The notes beneath the pieces are model-generated. The model was not told the origin of the DNA. It saw nothing but the letters and a program-made list of their open reading frames with translations, and did not search any database. Shown here piece after piece: positions 34,714-42,701 of a stretch of DNA of 64,000 bases (position 1 is the stretch's first letter; the number at the start of each line of letters is the position of its first letter). A program made the translations under genes and the position numbers. Source of the DNA: Nocardioides alkalitolerans DSM 16699 (GTDB taxonomy: Bacteria; Actinomycetota; Actinomycetes; Propionibacteriales; Nocardioidaceae); NCBI RefSeq assembly GCF_000426525.1, contig NZ_KE384533.1:846562-910561 (forward strand), written 5' to 3'.

Positions 34714-35913
34714 TCAGGTGTGCGTTCTGCCCTCGTCGCCGTCGGCGGCCACGGCGTCGTACGCCATCGTGGCGCTGCGCAGGACGGCGGCGTCGTCGGC
34801 GCGACGGAGGTCCAGCCCCGTGAGGGTGCGGATGCGCTCCACGCGCTGCAGCAGCGTGTTGCGGTGCACGAAGAGCAGCGCGGCGCCGGCCGAGAGCGAG
34901 GGGGCGCGGGTCACGGCGCGCACCGTCTCGCGGTGGACGGGAGCGAGCCGGGCGGCGGTGCGCGCCAGCCGGCGGCGCGTGCTGTCGGGCAGGTGGGCCA
35001 CGGTGACGGCGAGGTCGGCGTTCCAGGTCGCCCGGTCGGCGGCGTGCGGCAGGAGCCGCGCCAGGCGGCCGAGGGCGCGGAGGTCGTGGGCCCAGGAGGC
35101 GAGCTCGTCGACGTCGTCGAGGGCGTCCACCACCACGGCCCGGGTGCCGGCCCCGCCCAGCGACGGGTCGAGCCGGCGCCCGCCGGAGGTGACGACCCAG
35201 AGCAGGCCGTGCAGCACGATGGCGCAGGTGGCCCCGGCGGGTGCGGACGACCCGGGGCGCGCGTCCGCGCGCCGGTCGTTCGTGGTCGTGACGAGGTGCT
35301 CGGCGTGGCGCGGCGGGGTCGCGGAGCCGTCCTGGTGGGGCACGGTGGCCGCCCACACCCCGATCGACCAGGGCCCGACGCCCAGGCCGGTGGCGGCGAG
35401 CCGCTCGCGCACGGCCGGCGCCGACGCGGTCGACGAGCACAGCGTCGCCACGAGCTCGCGGGCCAGGGTGCGGGTGAGGTGGTCGCTGTCGTGCTCGCGC
35501 TCCTGGGTGATGAGCAGCTGGATGGTGAGGGCGACGACGTGGGCGAGCTGCTCGACCTGCTCCGGGTCGCCGGTGACCCCGACGACCCCGGCCAGCTCGC
35601 CGTCGACCTCGAGCGGCACGTTGATGCCGGGCCGGTCGACCACGCCCTCGACGACCTGGGTGACCGCGACCGGCCGACCCGTCGAGAGCACGCGGCGGGC
35701 GGCGCGGTGCGGTCGGCCGATGCGGTCGGCCACGGTCGACGCGATGACGGTGCCGTGCGCGTCCATGAGGTTGAGGTCCTGGCGGATCGTCGAGGCGACG
35801 ACGTCGACCACGCGCTGACCGATCTGCGCGTCGAGCGAGCCGGGCCCCGGGAGGGGGCCGGGGTCGTCGGGTCGCGCTCCGGCCTCGTCGCCGGGTCCTG
35901 CGTCGGCCAGCAT
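34714..35913 (-). CDS. CdaR-type sugar-diacid/glycerate utilisation regulator
   Basis: A 399-residue regulator. Residues about 28-165 are the sugar-diacid recognition domain (AQIGQRVVDVVASTIRQDLNLMD, then GRPGINVPLEVDGELAGVVGVTGDP-like sequence), and the C-terminus is a PucR-type HTH (LFVHRNTLLQRVERIRTLTGLDLRRADDA). The adjacent glycerate kinase gene is the likely target, so the inducer is probably D-glycerate or a sugar diacid such as glucarate. Confidence 0.9.
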   Translation of the reverse strand: MLADAGPGDEAGARPDDPGPLPGPGSLDAQIGQRVVDVVASTIRQDLNLMDAHGTVIASTVADRIGRPHRAARRVLSTGRPVAVTQVVEGVVDRPGINVPLEVDGELAGVVGVTGDPEQVEQLAHVVALTIQLLITQEREHDSDHLTRTLARELVATLCSSTASAPAVRERLAATGLGVGPWSIGVWAATVPHQDGSATPPRHAEHLVTTTNDRRADARPGSSAPAGATCAIVLHGLLWVVTSGGRRLDPSLGGAGTRAVVVDALDDVDELASWAHDLRALGRLARLLPHAADRATWNADLAVTVAHLPDSTRRRLARTAARLAPVHRETVRAVTRAPSLSAGAALLFVHRNTLLQRVERIRTLTGLDLRRADDAAVLRSATMAYDAVAADGDEGRTHT

Positions 35914-35930
35914 GCCGGGCAGCGTACGAC

Positions 35931-35967
35931 GACGGGCCCGGACGACACGAGGTCGTCCGGGCCCGTC
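35931..35967. terminator. Strong hairpin terminator of the NlpC/P60 gene
   Basis: A perfect 16-bp stem (gacgggcccggacgac and complement) with a 5-nt loop sits 29 bases past the stop of the leftward NlpC/P60 gene and separates it from the CdaR gene. Confidence 0.85.
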
Positions 35968-35995
35968 GGGGTGGTGCTGCGCGGGAGGTGGTGCG

Positions 35996-36664
35996 TCAGG
36001 CCAGCGGCACGCGGCCGAAGTAGGCCGACGTCGACCAGATGCGCTCCTTCTTCACGCTCTCGCCGGAGCCGGGGGCGTGCCACACCTGGTTGTTCCCGGC
36101 GTAGATCGCGACGTGGTAGACGCGGCCGCCGTTGTGGAAGAAGACGAGGTCGCCGGGGCGGACCTGCGAGGCGGTGACGCGCACGACGGCGCCGAGCTGC
36201 TGGCTCGACGTGCGGGGCAGGCTCTTGCCGGCCTTGGCGTAGACGTAGCTGGTGAAGCCGGAGCAGTCGAAGCCGCTGCTCGGGTTGGTGCCGCCGTAGC
36301 GGTACGGCGTGCCCTGGAGGGACTGGGCGTTCTTCAGCACCTTCCAGTTGCGGTAGTCGTAGTGCCGCATGAACTCCGCCTGGGCCGCGGCCTTGGAGGA
36401 GGTCGTGGAGGCGGCCGCGCTGGCCGGGGCGGTGGTGGCCCCGACGCTCATGGCGGCGGTGGAGACGACGGCCGCGACGGCCAGGCCGGTGGCCGTGACG
36501 GTGCGACGCAGGGAGCCGGCCTCGGGGCGGGCTCCGGTGCTGGTGGTGCCGGTGGTCGGGCTGCTCGTCGAGCGGGCGAGCACACGGGCTCGTCCCTCGG
36601 CGCGGTGCAGGGGCTGGTGGAGGCCGGCGCGGCTGGGCGCAGGCACGGTGGACTCACTGTGCAT
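35996..36664 (-). CDS. Secreted NlpC/P60 peptidoglycan endopeptidase
   Basis: A 222-residue cell-wall hydrolase. A long N-terminal region contains a signal-peptide-like segment (RRTVTATGLAVAAVVSTAAMSVGATTAPASAAA, about residues 53-85), followed by a 110-residue NlpC/P60 domain. The catalytic cysteine is in SGFDCSGFTSYVY near residue 134, the histidine in YHVAIYAGNNQ near 185, and the third polar residue is the histidine of QVWHAPG near 196. I chose the ATG that follows AAGGA; it is just downstream of a c-di-AMP riboswitch, which rules out the longer upstream frame as coding. The gene is probably switched off when c-di-AMP is high. Confidence 0.92.
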   Translation of the reverse strand: MHSESTVPAPSRAGLHQPLHRAEGRARVLARSTSSPTTGTTSTGARPEAGSLRRTVTATGLAVAAVVSTAAMSVGATTAPASAAASTTSSKAAAQAEFMRHYDYRNWKVLKNAQSLQGTPYRYGGTNPSSGFDCSGFTSYVYAKAGKSLPRTSSQQLGAVVRVTASQVRPGDLVFFHNGGRVYHVAIYAGNNQVWHAPGSGESVKKERIWSTSAYFGRVPLA

Positions 36665-36677
36665 GGGGGGTCCTTGC

Positions 36678-36835
36678 GGCGTCGCCTCCGAAAGATGACC
36701 TGTCGGGTTCGGGCTGCCGTTGCCCGGGCCTGCGCGCATCGCTGCGTCGCCGACCTTCACCCCTAGCCGCTCCCCGAGGAACGGCGTACTGCCTGGGTCT
36801 CCCGTGCTCGCCACTCGCGCTCTACGCGGTCATGT
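36678..36835 (-). promoter_or_regulatory. c-di-AMP riboswitch (ydaO/yuaA type)
   Basis: The leader of the NlpC/P60 gene, read on the minus strand, carries the conserved blocks of the ydaO motif in order: GGGAGACCCAGGCAG near the 5' side, GCUAGGGGUGAAGGUCGGCG in the middle, and CCGAACCCGACAGGUCAUC near the 3' end, closing with GGAGGCG. The last block ends about 14-20 bases before the start codon. In actinobacteria this riboswitch class is commonly found before NlpC/P60 and Rpf cell-wall hydrolase genes, which matches here. The 5' boundary is approximate. Confidence 0.88.
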
Positions 36836-37047
36836 TCTCCCCAGACCGTGGCAAGCCTCGGCGCAGATCTGGGCGGCCCCGCCGGTTCCGGCGAGGACTT
36901 CAGCCGTCAACTGTGGGTGGACCCACCCACTTTGGCAACTCCTAGAACCTTCAACTTTTGTGCAATATGTCACCCGTGTAACGGCGCCCACGCGCCGCCG
37001 GCCCGCCGCGACGGCGTCGGGAGGGCCCCGCGCCGTAGGGTCGGGGC
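36836..37047. promoter_or_regulatory. Divergent promoter region between riboswitch-NlpC/P60 and TetR genes
   Basis: This is one of the least GC-rich stretches in the window (caacttttgtgcaatatgtc near 36950-36970) and contains a small inverted repeat gtgggt...acccac near 36912-36929. It must carry promoters in both directions. I cannot assign individual -10 and -35 boxes with confidence. Confidence 0.45.
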
Positions 37048-37698
37048 ATGGAACCGCTCGAGACGTCGGCGTGGCGCGAGTACGGCGCGCCCGACCTGCC
37101 GCGGGTGCTGCTCGCGGCCCTCGACGCCTTCGCCGAGCAGGGCTACCACGGCACCTCGATCCGTGAGCTGGCCTCCCGGGCGCAGCTGTCGGTGCCGGGG
37201 CTCTACCACCACTACAGCTCGAAGCAGGACATCCTCGTCGACCTGCTCGAGGCCGTGATGCGGGAGGTCATCGACCGCAGCGAGGCCGCGCTCGCCGCCG
37301 CCGCGCCGGACAGCCTGAGCCGCTTCGACGCGCTCGTGGAGTGCGTGCTGCGGTTCCACATGTTCCGCAACCAGGGCGCGTTCGTGACCTCGAGCGAGCT
37401 GCGCAGCCTCACGCCGGCCAACCGCGCCACGATCGTCGGGCTGCGCGACCACCAGCAGCAGCTCATCGACCGGGCCGTCGACGCCGGGGTCGCCGACGGG
37501 ACGTTCGCGACGCCGTACCCCAAGGCCGCCAGCCGCGCCGTCACCGTGCTCTGCACGGGGGTGGCCTCCTGGTACCGCGCCGACGGCGAGCTGTCGCCCG
37601 ACGAGCTCGTCCGGCGCCACCTCGTGCTCGCGCACGGCCTCGTCGGGGTGCAGGGTCGGGCCGCGGGCCTCACCGTCGTGCCGGCCGAGGGTCCCTGA
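37048..37698 (+). CDS. TetR-family transcriptional regulator
   Basis: A 216-residue TetR protein. The N-terminal HTH is clear (GYHGTSIRELASRAQLSVPGLYHHYSSKQDILVDLL, about residues 32-68), with the recognition helix SVPGLYHHY. The ligand domain resembles regulators of lipid and acyl-CoA catabolism, but that likeness is weak. The gene stands alone; its 3' end faces the next TetR gene with a repeat C element between them. Confidence 0.85.
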   Translation: MEPLETSAWREYGAPDLPRVLLAALDAFAEQGYHGTSIRELASRAQLSVPGLYHHYSSKQDILVDLLEAVMREVIDRSEAALAAAAPDSLSRFDALVECVLRFHMFRNQGAFVTSSELRSLTPANRATIVGLRDHQQQLIDRAVDAGVADGTFATPYPKAASRAVTVLCTGVASWYRADGELSPDELVRRHLVLAHGLVGVQGRAAGLTVVPAEGP

Positions 37699-37728
37699 CC
37701 CCCACGGGTGCCGCCGAACCGACCTCGA

Positions 37729-37806
37729 CCCGTGTAACGCGGTGTCCACGTGACTGCACACGTGTTCCTACGCGTGTGCAGTGGCTCGGACACCGCGTTA
37801 CACGGG
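37729..37806. repeat. Repeat C, copy 1 (nested inverted repeat)
   Basis: Outer arms are a perfect 19-bp match (cccgtgtaacgcggtgtcc and complement). Inner arms actgcacacg / cgtgtgcagt enclose a 10-nt loop. It lies between the 3' ends of two converging TetR genes. Copy 2 near 61.4 kb has the same nested layout and also lies between converging genes. Confidence 0.85.
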
Positions 37807-37842
37807 GGTGGTGGGGGAGAGACCCCCACCGAGGACGCCCCC

Positions 37843-38448
37843 TCAGGGGGCCAGGGCGCGCAGCCACAGGTCGGCGTACCGCTCCCCGAGCTGCTCGGGG
37901 CTGTAGGTGCCGCCCTCGTCGAACCACCGCCACGGGCCGTTCGCGGTGTCGATGATCGCGTTCATGACGGCGGTGTCGGTGGGGGCGAGGGTGCCGTCGG
38001 CGGCGCCGGTGTCGAGCGCCTGGTGCCACAGCGCGTCGACCCGGTCGAGCACCTCGCGCAGCTCGGCGGCCCGCTCGGGGGCGAGGTGGTCGAGGTCGCG
38101 GATGGTGATCGCCTGCTGGTGGCGGTAGCGGATGACGGAGACGACGTGGGTGCGGATGAGGCCCCGCAGGCGCTCGGCCCCGGTGCCCTCCGCGACGGCC
38201 TGCTCGGCGACCGCGAGCACGTCGCTGACGTACTGCGTCACCACCATGTAGAGCAGCTCCTGCTTGGTGCTGATGTGGTAGTAGAGCGCACCCCGCTTGA
38301 CCTGCACGAGCTCCTCGATGTCGGAGAGGCTCGTGGCGGCGTAGCCCTTCGTCGCGAACAGCGCGACGGCGGCGCGGAGGATCCGGTCACGGGTCGAGAG
38401 GCCCGCGAGGGACTCGGGGTCGAGCCCGGGCAGGGTGGAGACAGCCAT
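37843..38448 (-). CDS. TetR-family transcriptional regulator downstream of the mycofactocin operon
   Basis: A 201-residue TetR protein with HTH GYAATSLSDIEELVQVKRGALYYHISTKQELLYMVV at about residues 35-70. The long C-terminal domain (ending WFDEGGTYSPEQLGERYADLWLRALAP) is typical of the TetR_C_33-like/acyl-CoA-responsive group. It is co-directional with the mft genes and starts 79 bases after the SDR stop. A GACCGATCGGTC palindrome in that gap could be its own operator. Confidence 0.85.
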   Translation of the reverse strand: MAVSTLPGLDPESLAGLSTRDRILRAAVALFATKGYAATSLSDIEELVQVKRGALYYHISTKQELLYMVVTQYVSDVLAVAEQAVAEGTGAERLRGLIRTHVVSVIRYRHQQAITIRDLDHLAPERAAELREVLDRVDALWHQALDTGAADGTLAPTDTAVMNAIIDTANGPWRWFDEGGTYSPEQLGERYADLWLRALAP

Positions 38449-38517
38449 GCGGTTCCTCGTCTGGAGCGAGCCGGTGCCGCGGATCGCGCGTCCGGTCTGG
38501 CCCGAGTGTAGGAGACC

Positions 38518-38529
38518 GACCGATCGGTC
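38518..38529. promoter_or_regulatory. Candidate TetR operator
   Basis: A 12-bp perfect palindrome gaccgatcggtc, extended on one side by another ACCGA half-site, lies about 70 bases upstream of the TetR gene and overlaps the stop codon of the SDR gene. The ACCGA/TCGGT half-site is common in operators of acyl-CoA-responsive TetR proteins. Confidence 0.45.
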
Positions 38530-39265
38530 AGATGCCGAAGCCGCCGTCGGCCGAGACCACCGAGCCGTGCAGCGCGGCGCCCGCGGGCGAGCAGCAGGCC
38601 GCGACCACGTCGGCGATCTCGGCGGGCTCCAGGGGTCGGCGCAGGCCCTGGTGGCGGGCCAGCTCGGCGATGCCCTCCTCCCCGCTCAGCCCGTAGAGGG
38701 CCGCGGTGGCGGTGAGCATCGGGGTGCGGGTGGCGCCGGGCGAGACCGCGACCGCGGTGACCCCGGTGCCGACCAGGTCGGCCGCGAGGCCTCGCACGAT
38801 GCCGATGACGGCGTGCTTGACGGTCGTGTACGCCGACAGCGAGAACAGGCCATGCTCCCCGGCGGCCGACGCGATCGCCACGAACCGGGCGAGGTGCGGC
38901 TCCGGCCCGGCGAGCAGGTGGGGCACGGTGACGGCGGCGGTGGTCCAGACGCCCTTGGCGTCGACCTCCCAGAGCTCGTCGAGCACCTCTGGCGGGGTCT
39001 CCCACAGCGGGGCGCCGCCCCCGACGACGGCCGCGGCGGCGACCACGGCGTCCAGGCGGCCGCGTCGCGCGACGACGTCGGCGGCGAGCGCGGCCAGCGC
39101 CGGGGCGTCCCGCACGTCCACGACGTGCGACTCCACCGCCGGTCCCGTCACGGGCGCGACGTCGACGCCCACGACGTCGTAGCCGTCCCGGGCCAGCGCG
39201 GCGAGCGTCGCCGTGCCGATGCCGCCCGCGGCTCCCGTCACGAGCGCCACGCGCCGCCCGCTCAC
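38528..39265 (-). CDS. Mycofactocin-associated SDR-family oxidoreductase
   Basis: A 245-residue classical short-chain dehydrogenase: VTGAAGGIGTATLAAL near residue 8, an AAAAVVGG stretch at the NNAG position, and the catalytic SAYTTVK (Tyr-x3-Lys) near 150. It overlaps mftE by GTGA and is therefore part of the mycofactocin operon. SDRs of this context are thought to be nicotinoproteins that use mycofactocin as external electron acceptor. The alcohol substrate is unknown. Confidence 0.85.
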   Translation of the reverse strand: MSGRRVALVTGAAGGIGTATLAALARDGYDVVGVDVAPVTGPAVESHVVDVRDAPALAALAADVVARRGRLDAVVAAAAVVGGGAPLWETPPEVLDELWEVDAKGVWTTAAVTVPHLLAGPEPHLARFVAIASAAGEHGLFSLSAYTTVKHAVIGIVRGLAADLVGTGVTAVAVSPGATRTPMLTATAALYGLSGEEGIAELARHQGLRRPLEPAEIADVVAACCSPAGAALHGSVVSADGGFGI

Positions 39266-40017
39266 CCGCCCGCTCCCCCGACCGCCCCGGACCGCTCCGG
39301 GTGGACGGCCGCGGGGTGCAGCAGGCCGCGTTCGTCGGGCAGGCCGTGGCGTACGGCGTGGAGCACGTCCCGCACGATGCCCGCGACCAGCACGCGCCCG
39401 TGCTCCGCGGTGGCGCCCGTCGGGTCGCCCAGCACGCCGTTCGGCGAGACCGCCCTCACGCCGCCGCTCATCAGGGTCGGGAGGATCTCGGAGAGGGCGT
39501 CGGTGCAGCCGGCCTCGGCCCGCCGTACGTCGACGTCGGCGGGCCGCAGGTGGAGCATGATCGAGGTCTCCGTGAGCCCGGCGTGGAGGTCGACCTCCTC
39601 GGTCGCGCACGCCACCCAGGCCGCGTCGTGACCCTCCGCCCGCAGCCGCGTCACCGCCGCGGTGAGGGCGAAGACGTTGCCGCCGTGGGCGTTGACGAAG
39701 ACCATCCGGTCGGCCCACAGCTGCGCCGAGCGCACCAGCTCGACGAGGAGCGTGGTGAGCACCTCGGTGCCGATCGAGAGGGTGCCCGGGAACCCGTGGT
39801 GCTCGCCGCTCGCGCCGTACACGATCGGCGGCGCCACGAGCACCGGCACCTCGTCGGCGAGGTGCACGGCGACCCGGCTCGCGACCTCGCCGGCGATGAC
39901 GGAGTCGGTGTCGAGGGGCAGGTGCGGCCCGTGCTGCTCGATCGACCCCACCGGCACCAGGAGCAGGCCGCCCGTCTCGACGTCGGGCCAGGAGCGGGGC
40001 GTGAGGGCGGGGACCAC
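39262..40017 (-). CDS. mftE: Mycofactocin precursor peptide peptidase MftE
   Basis: A 251-residue creatininase-family metallopeptidase that cuts the modified MftA peptide to release the C-terminal Val-Tyr-derived product. The metal-binding motifs are visible: GSIEQHGPHLPLDTD near residue 25, GASGEHHGFPGTLS near 70, and FVNAHGGNVFAL near 108, with a glutamate in ATEEVDLHAG. The GTG start follows the mftD stop by 3 bases. The C-terminal tail is rich in Gly and Ala. Confidence 0.93.
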   Translation of the reverse strand: MVPALTPRSWPDVETGGLLLVPVGSIEQHGPHLPLDTDSVIAGEVASRVAVHLADEVPVLVAPPIVYGASGEHHGFPGTLSIGTEVLTTLLVELVRSAQLWADRMVFVNAHGGNVFALTAAVTRLRAEGHDAAWVACATEEVDLHAGLTETSIMLHLRPADVDVRRAEAGCTDALSEILPTLMSGGVRAVSPNGVLGDPTGATAEHGRVLVAGIVRDVLHAVRHGLPDERGLLHPAAVHPERSGAVGGAGG

Positions 40018-40020
40018 GGG

Positions 40021-41256
40021 TCAGCCGTCCCCGAGGGTGCGGTGGAACCCCTCCGGCACAAGCAGGTGCTCGGGGCGCACGTCGTGGATGCTGGACACCC
40101 CCATGCCGCGCAGGGTCGAGTCGACGCCCGATCGGAGGATGTCGAGCACGTTGCCGACGCCCTGCTCGCCGTTGGCGGCGAGGCCCCAGAGGTAGGCGCG
40201 GCCGATGAGCACGGCCTTCGCGCCCAGCGCGACCGCCTTCACGACGTCGGACCCCCGCCGGATGCCGCCGTCGACGACCACGTCGATCTCGCCGCCCACG
40301 CGGTCGGCGATCGGCTTCACCATCCGGATGGCGGCGGGGGTGCCGTCGAGGTTGTTGCCGCCGTGGTTGCTCACCGAGATGCCCGCGACGCCCGCGTCGA
40401 CGGCCCGGCGCGCGTCGTCGACCCGGCTGACGCCCTTGAGCACGAACGGCTTGCCGCCCGAGATCTGCGCCCACTGCTCGCGCATCCACGAGATGTCGTC
40501 CCACGACGGGGGCGTCGTGGTCATCCACTCGTAGTAGGCGCCGAAGAACGTGGGGCCCTTCGCTGCCCCGGGAGGCGCCAGGTTGGGGGCGGTGAGGTCG
40601 GGGATCATGCCGGTCCTCCCGAACGTCCACAGCCAGCGCGGCTTGGTGACGACCTTCGGCGCGAACCGCACCATCGTCTTCAGGTCGACCTTCTCGGGGA
40701 TCTCCGGGGAGCCCCAGTCGCGGCCCATCGAGAACGACCAGTCGGTGGTGGCGATGAGGCCGATCGCGCCGGCGTCCTGCGCCCGCTGCATGCGCTGGAC
40801 CATCACGTCGCGCTCGCCGGTCCAGTACATCTGGAACATCGTGCGGGCGCCGGTGGCCACGACCTCCTCCACCGACTTCGAGGCGAAGTTCGACAGTCCC
40901 ATGATCGTGCCGCGGTTCTCGGCGGCCCGGGCGACGGCGACCTCGCCGTCGGGGTGCACCGCCTGCACGCCGGTCGGGCTGATCACGACGGGCTGGGAGA
41001 TCTCGTGGCCCCAGACCGTGGTCGTCTGGTCGGCCGGGGCCTTCTGGCCCGCCACGACGGGCTGGAACCCGATCTCGGCGAAGGCGCCCTGGTTGTCGCT
41101 CGCCGACTGCCCGCGCTCCGAGCCGGCGACGAGCGCGCCGTACACGGGCTGCGGGAGCCGCTTGCGCGCCCGCTCCTGCGCGACGGCGACGGACTCGAAC
41201 CAGGGGTTCTGCTTCCAGGGGTTCTCGACCTTGGAGAGCCACTCGGGCTGGGCCAT
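40021..41256 (-). CDS. mftD: Pre-mycofactocin synthase MftD (FMN-dependent)
   Basis: A 411-residue flavoprotein of the lactate/glycolate oxidase family that deaminates the MftE product to give the redox-active pre-mycofactocin. It has the usual alpha-hydroxyacid-oxidase elements: SPTGVQAVHPDGEVAVARAA near residue 95, TTDWSFSMGRD near 172, KGVSRVDDARRAVDAGV near 270, SNHGGNNLDGTPA with the active-site His and flavin-stacking region near 295, and DGGIRRGSDVVKA near 325. The ATG follows GAAGGAAG. A hairpin separates it from mftC. Confidence 0.94.
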   Translation of the reverse strand: MAQPEWLSKVENPWKQNPWFESVAVAQERARKRLPQPVYGALVAGSERGQSASDNQGAFAEIGFQPVVAGQKAPADQTTTVWGHEISQPVVISPTGVQAVHPDGEVAVARAAENRGTIMGLSNFASKSVEEVVATGARTMFQMYWTGERDVMVQRMQRAQDAGAIGLIATTDWSFSMGRDWGSPEIPEKVDLKTMVRFAPKVVTKPRWLWTFGRTGMIPDLTAPNLAPPGAAKGPTFFGAYYEWMTTTPPSWDDISWMREQWAQISGGKPFVLKGVSRVDDARRAVDAGVAGISVSNHGGNNLDGTPAAIRMVKPIADRVGGEIDVVVDGGIRRGSDVVKAVALGAKAVLIGRAYLWGLAANGEQGVGNVLDILRSGVDSTLRGMGVSSIHDVRPEHLLVPEGFHRTLGDG

Positions 41257-41323
41257 GACGCTTCCTTCACTGGTACGGCGGCGCGCGCACGGGTGCGGCG
41301 CGGGTGGGGCGGGAGAGGTGGTG

Positions 41324-41366
41324 GCCCGGCGGGCGCACGTACGGCGATTCCGCACGCCCGCCGGGC
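41324..41366. promoter_or_regulatory. Hairpin between mftC and mftD
   Basis: Perfect 12-bp arms gcccggcgggcg / cgcccgccgggc are separated by 19 bases, inside the only sizeable gap (128 bases) of the mft operon. It may be a partial terminator or an RNA-processing stem that lowers mftDE-SDR expression relative to mftABC. Confidence 0.55.
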
Positions 41367-41384
41367 GATCGTGGGGGCGGCGCC

Positions 41385-42701
41385 TCAGCAGCCGCAGGCG
41401 CCCGAGGCGCAGCCGCCGGAGCTCTCGGCCGGGTCGAAGCCGGCCAGGGGGCTCTCGGCGCAGGCCGACACGGGCGCGGCCCGCGGGGTGAGCGCCGACG
41501 AGAGGTCGTCGGGCCGGCGCCCGATCGACAGCATGACCGGGGCGTTGCGGGTCGGGTTCTTCTTCGAGTGGTCCTGGCTCGCCGCCGGGATGCTGCGGTC
41601 GCCCGCGAGGGCCGACTCGCCGTACCCCTGCACGCACTCGGGGTCGGGCCCGTCGAGCGGGAGCCCGGTGAAGAACTTGGCGGCCATGCAGCCGCCGCGG
41701 CAGGTGTCGAAGAACTGGCACGACGAGCAGGCGCCGCCGGTCTGGGGCGAGCGCAGCTCCTGGAAGAGCTCGGACTGCTGCCAGACCTGCTTGAAGCCGC
41801 CGTCGGCGAGCAGGTTGCCGGCGAGGAACTCGTCGTGGATCGCGAACGGGCACGCGTAGACGTCGCCGATCGGGTCGATGAGGCAGACCACGCGGCCCGC
41901 GCCGCAGAGGTTGAGGCCCGGGAGCGCCTCGCCGAACGCGGCGAGGTGGAAGAAGGAGTCGCCGGTCAGCACGTTCTCGCCGTGGCTCATCAGCCAGTCG
42001 TAGAGCTCGCGCTGCTGCTCGGGGAGCGGGTGCAGCTCGTCCCACACGTCGGCGCCACGGCCGCTGGGGCGCAGGCGGGTGAGGCGCAGGGTCGCGCCGT
42101 ACGTGTCGGCCAGGGCCTTGAACTCGTCGAGCTGGCCGATGTTCTGGCGCGTGCAGACGACGGAGATCTTCGCGTCCTTGAAGCCCGCCTCCTGGAGGTT
42201 CTTCAGGGCCGTGATCGCGGTGTCGTAGGAGCCGGGCCCGCGCACGTAGTCGTTGACCTCGGCGGTCGCGCCGTCGAGGGAGATCTGCACGTCGACGTAG
42301 TCGGTGCTCGCGAGGAAGCGGGCGCGCTCCGGGTTGAGCCGCACGCCGTTCGTGGAGAACTTCACGCCGACCTGGTGGTCGACGGCGTACTGCAGCAGCT
42401 CCCAGAAGTCGGGGCGGATCGTCGGCTCGCCGCCGCCGATGTTCACGTAGAAGACCTGCATGCGCTGCAGCTCGTCGATGACGGCCTTGCACTGCTCGGT
42501 CGTCAGCTCGCGGGGGTCGCGGCGGCCCGACGACGACAGGCAGTGGGCGCACTCGAGGTTGCAGGCGTAGGTGAGCTCCCACGTCAGGCAGATCGGGGCG
42601 TCGAGGCCGAGCTCGAACTCGTCGACCAGGCGGCCCGTGCTGGGGCGGCGGGAGGCCGGGACGGCCGGCGCGGTGGTGGGCCGCTCGGGGGCGATCGTCA
42701 T
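41385..42701 (-). CDS. mftC: Mycofactocin radical SAM maturase MftC
   Basis: A 438-residue radical SAM/SPASM enzyme that decarboxylates the C-terminal tyrosine of MftA and links it to the preceding valine. The SAM [4Fe-4S] motif is Cys47-x3-Cys51-x2-Cys54 (YACNLECAHC), and GGGEPT follows near residue 90. The SPASM region supplies cysteines at CGAGRVVC, YACPF and CSSCQFFDTCRGGC for two auxiliary clusters. The C-terminus continues past the usual DESPLAGF-like end with a short tail holding three more cysteines (431, 436, 438: GGCASGACGC). The start overlaps the mftB stop by ATGA. Confidence 0.95.
   Translation of the reverse strand: MTIAPERPTTAPAVPASRRPSTGRLVDEFELGLDAPICLTWELTYACNLECAHCLSSSGRRDPRELTTEQCKAVIDELQRMQVFYVNIGGGEPTIRPDFWELLQYAVDHQVGVKFSTNGVRLNPERARFLASTDYVDVQISLDGATAEVNDYVRGPGSYDTAITALKNLQEAGFKDAKISVVCTRQNIGQLDEFKALADTYGATLRLTRLRPSGRGADVWDELHPLPEQQRELYDWLMSHGENVLTGDSFFHLAAFGEALPGLNLCGAGRVVCLIDPIGDVYACPFAIHDEFLAGNLLADGGFKQVWQQSELFQELRSPQTGGACSSCQFFDTCRGGCMAAKFFTGLPLDGPDPECVQGYGESALAGDRSIPAASQDHSKKNPTRNAPVMLSIGRRPDDLSSALTPRAAPVSACAESPLAGFDPAESSGGCASGACGC

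Noticed and set aside
37729..37806. CRISPR-like or attachment-site repeat
   Set aside because: It is a single nested palindrome, not an array with spacers, and there is no integrase or cas gene.
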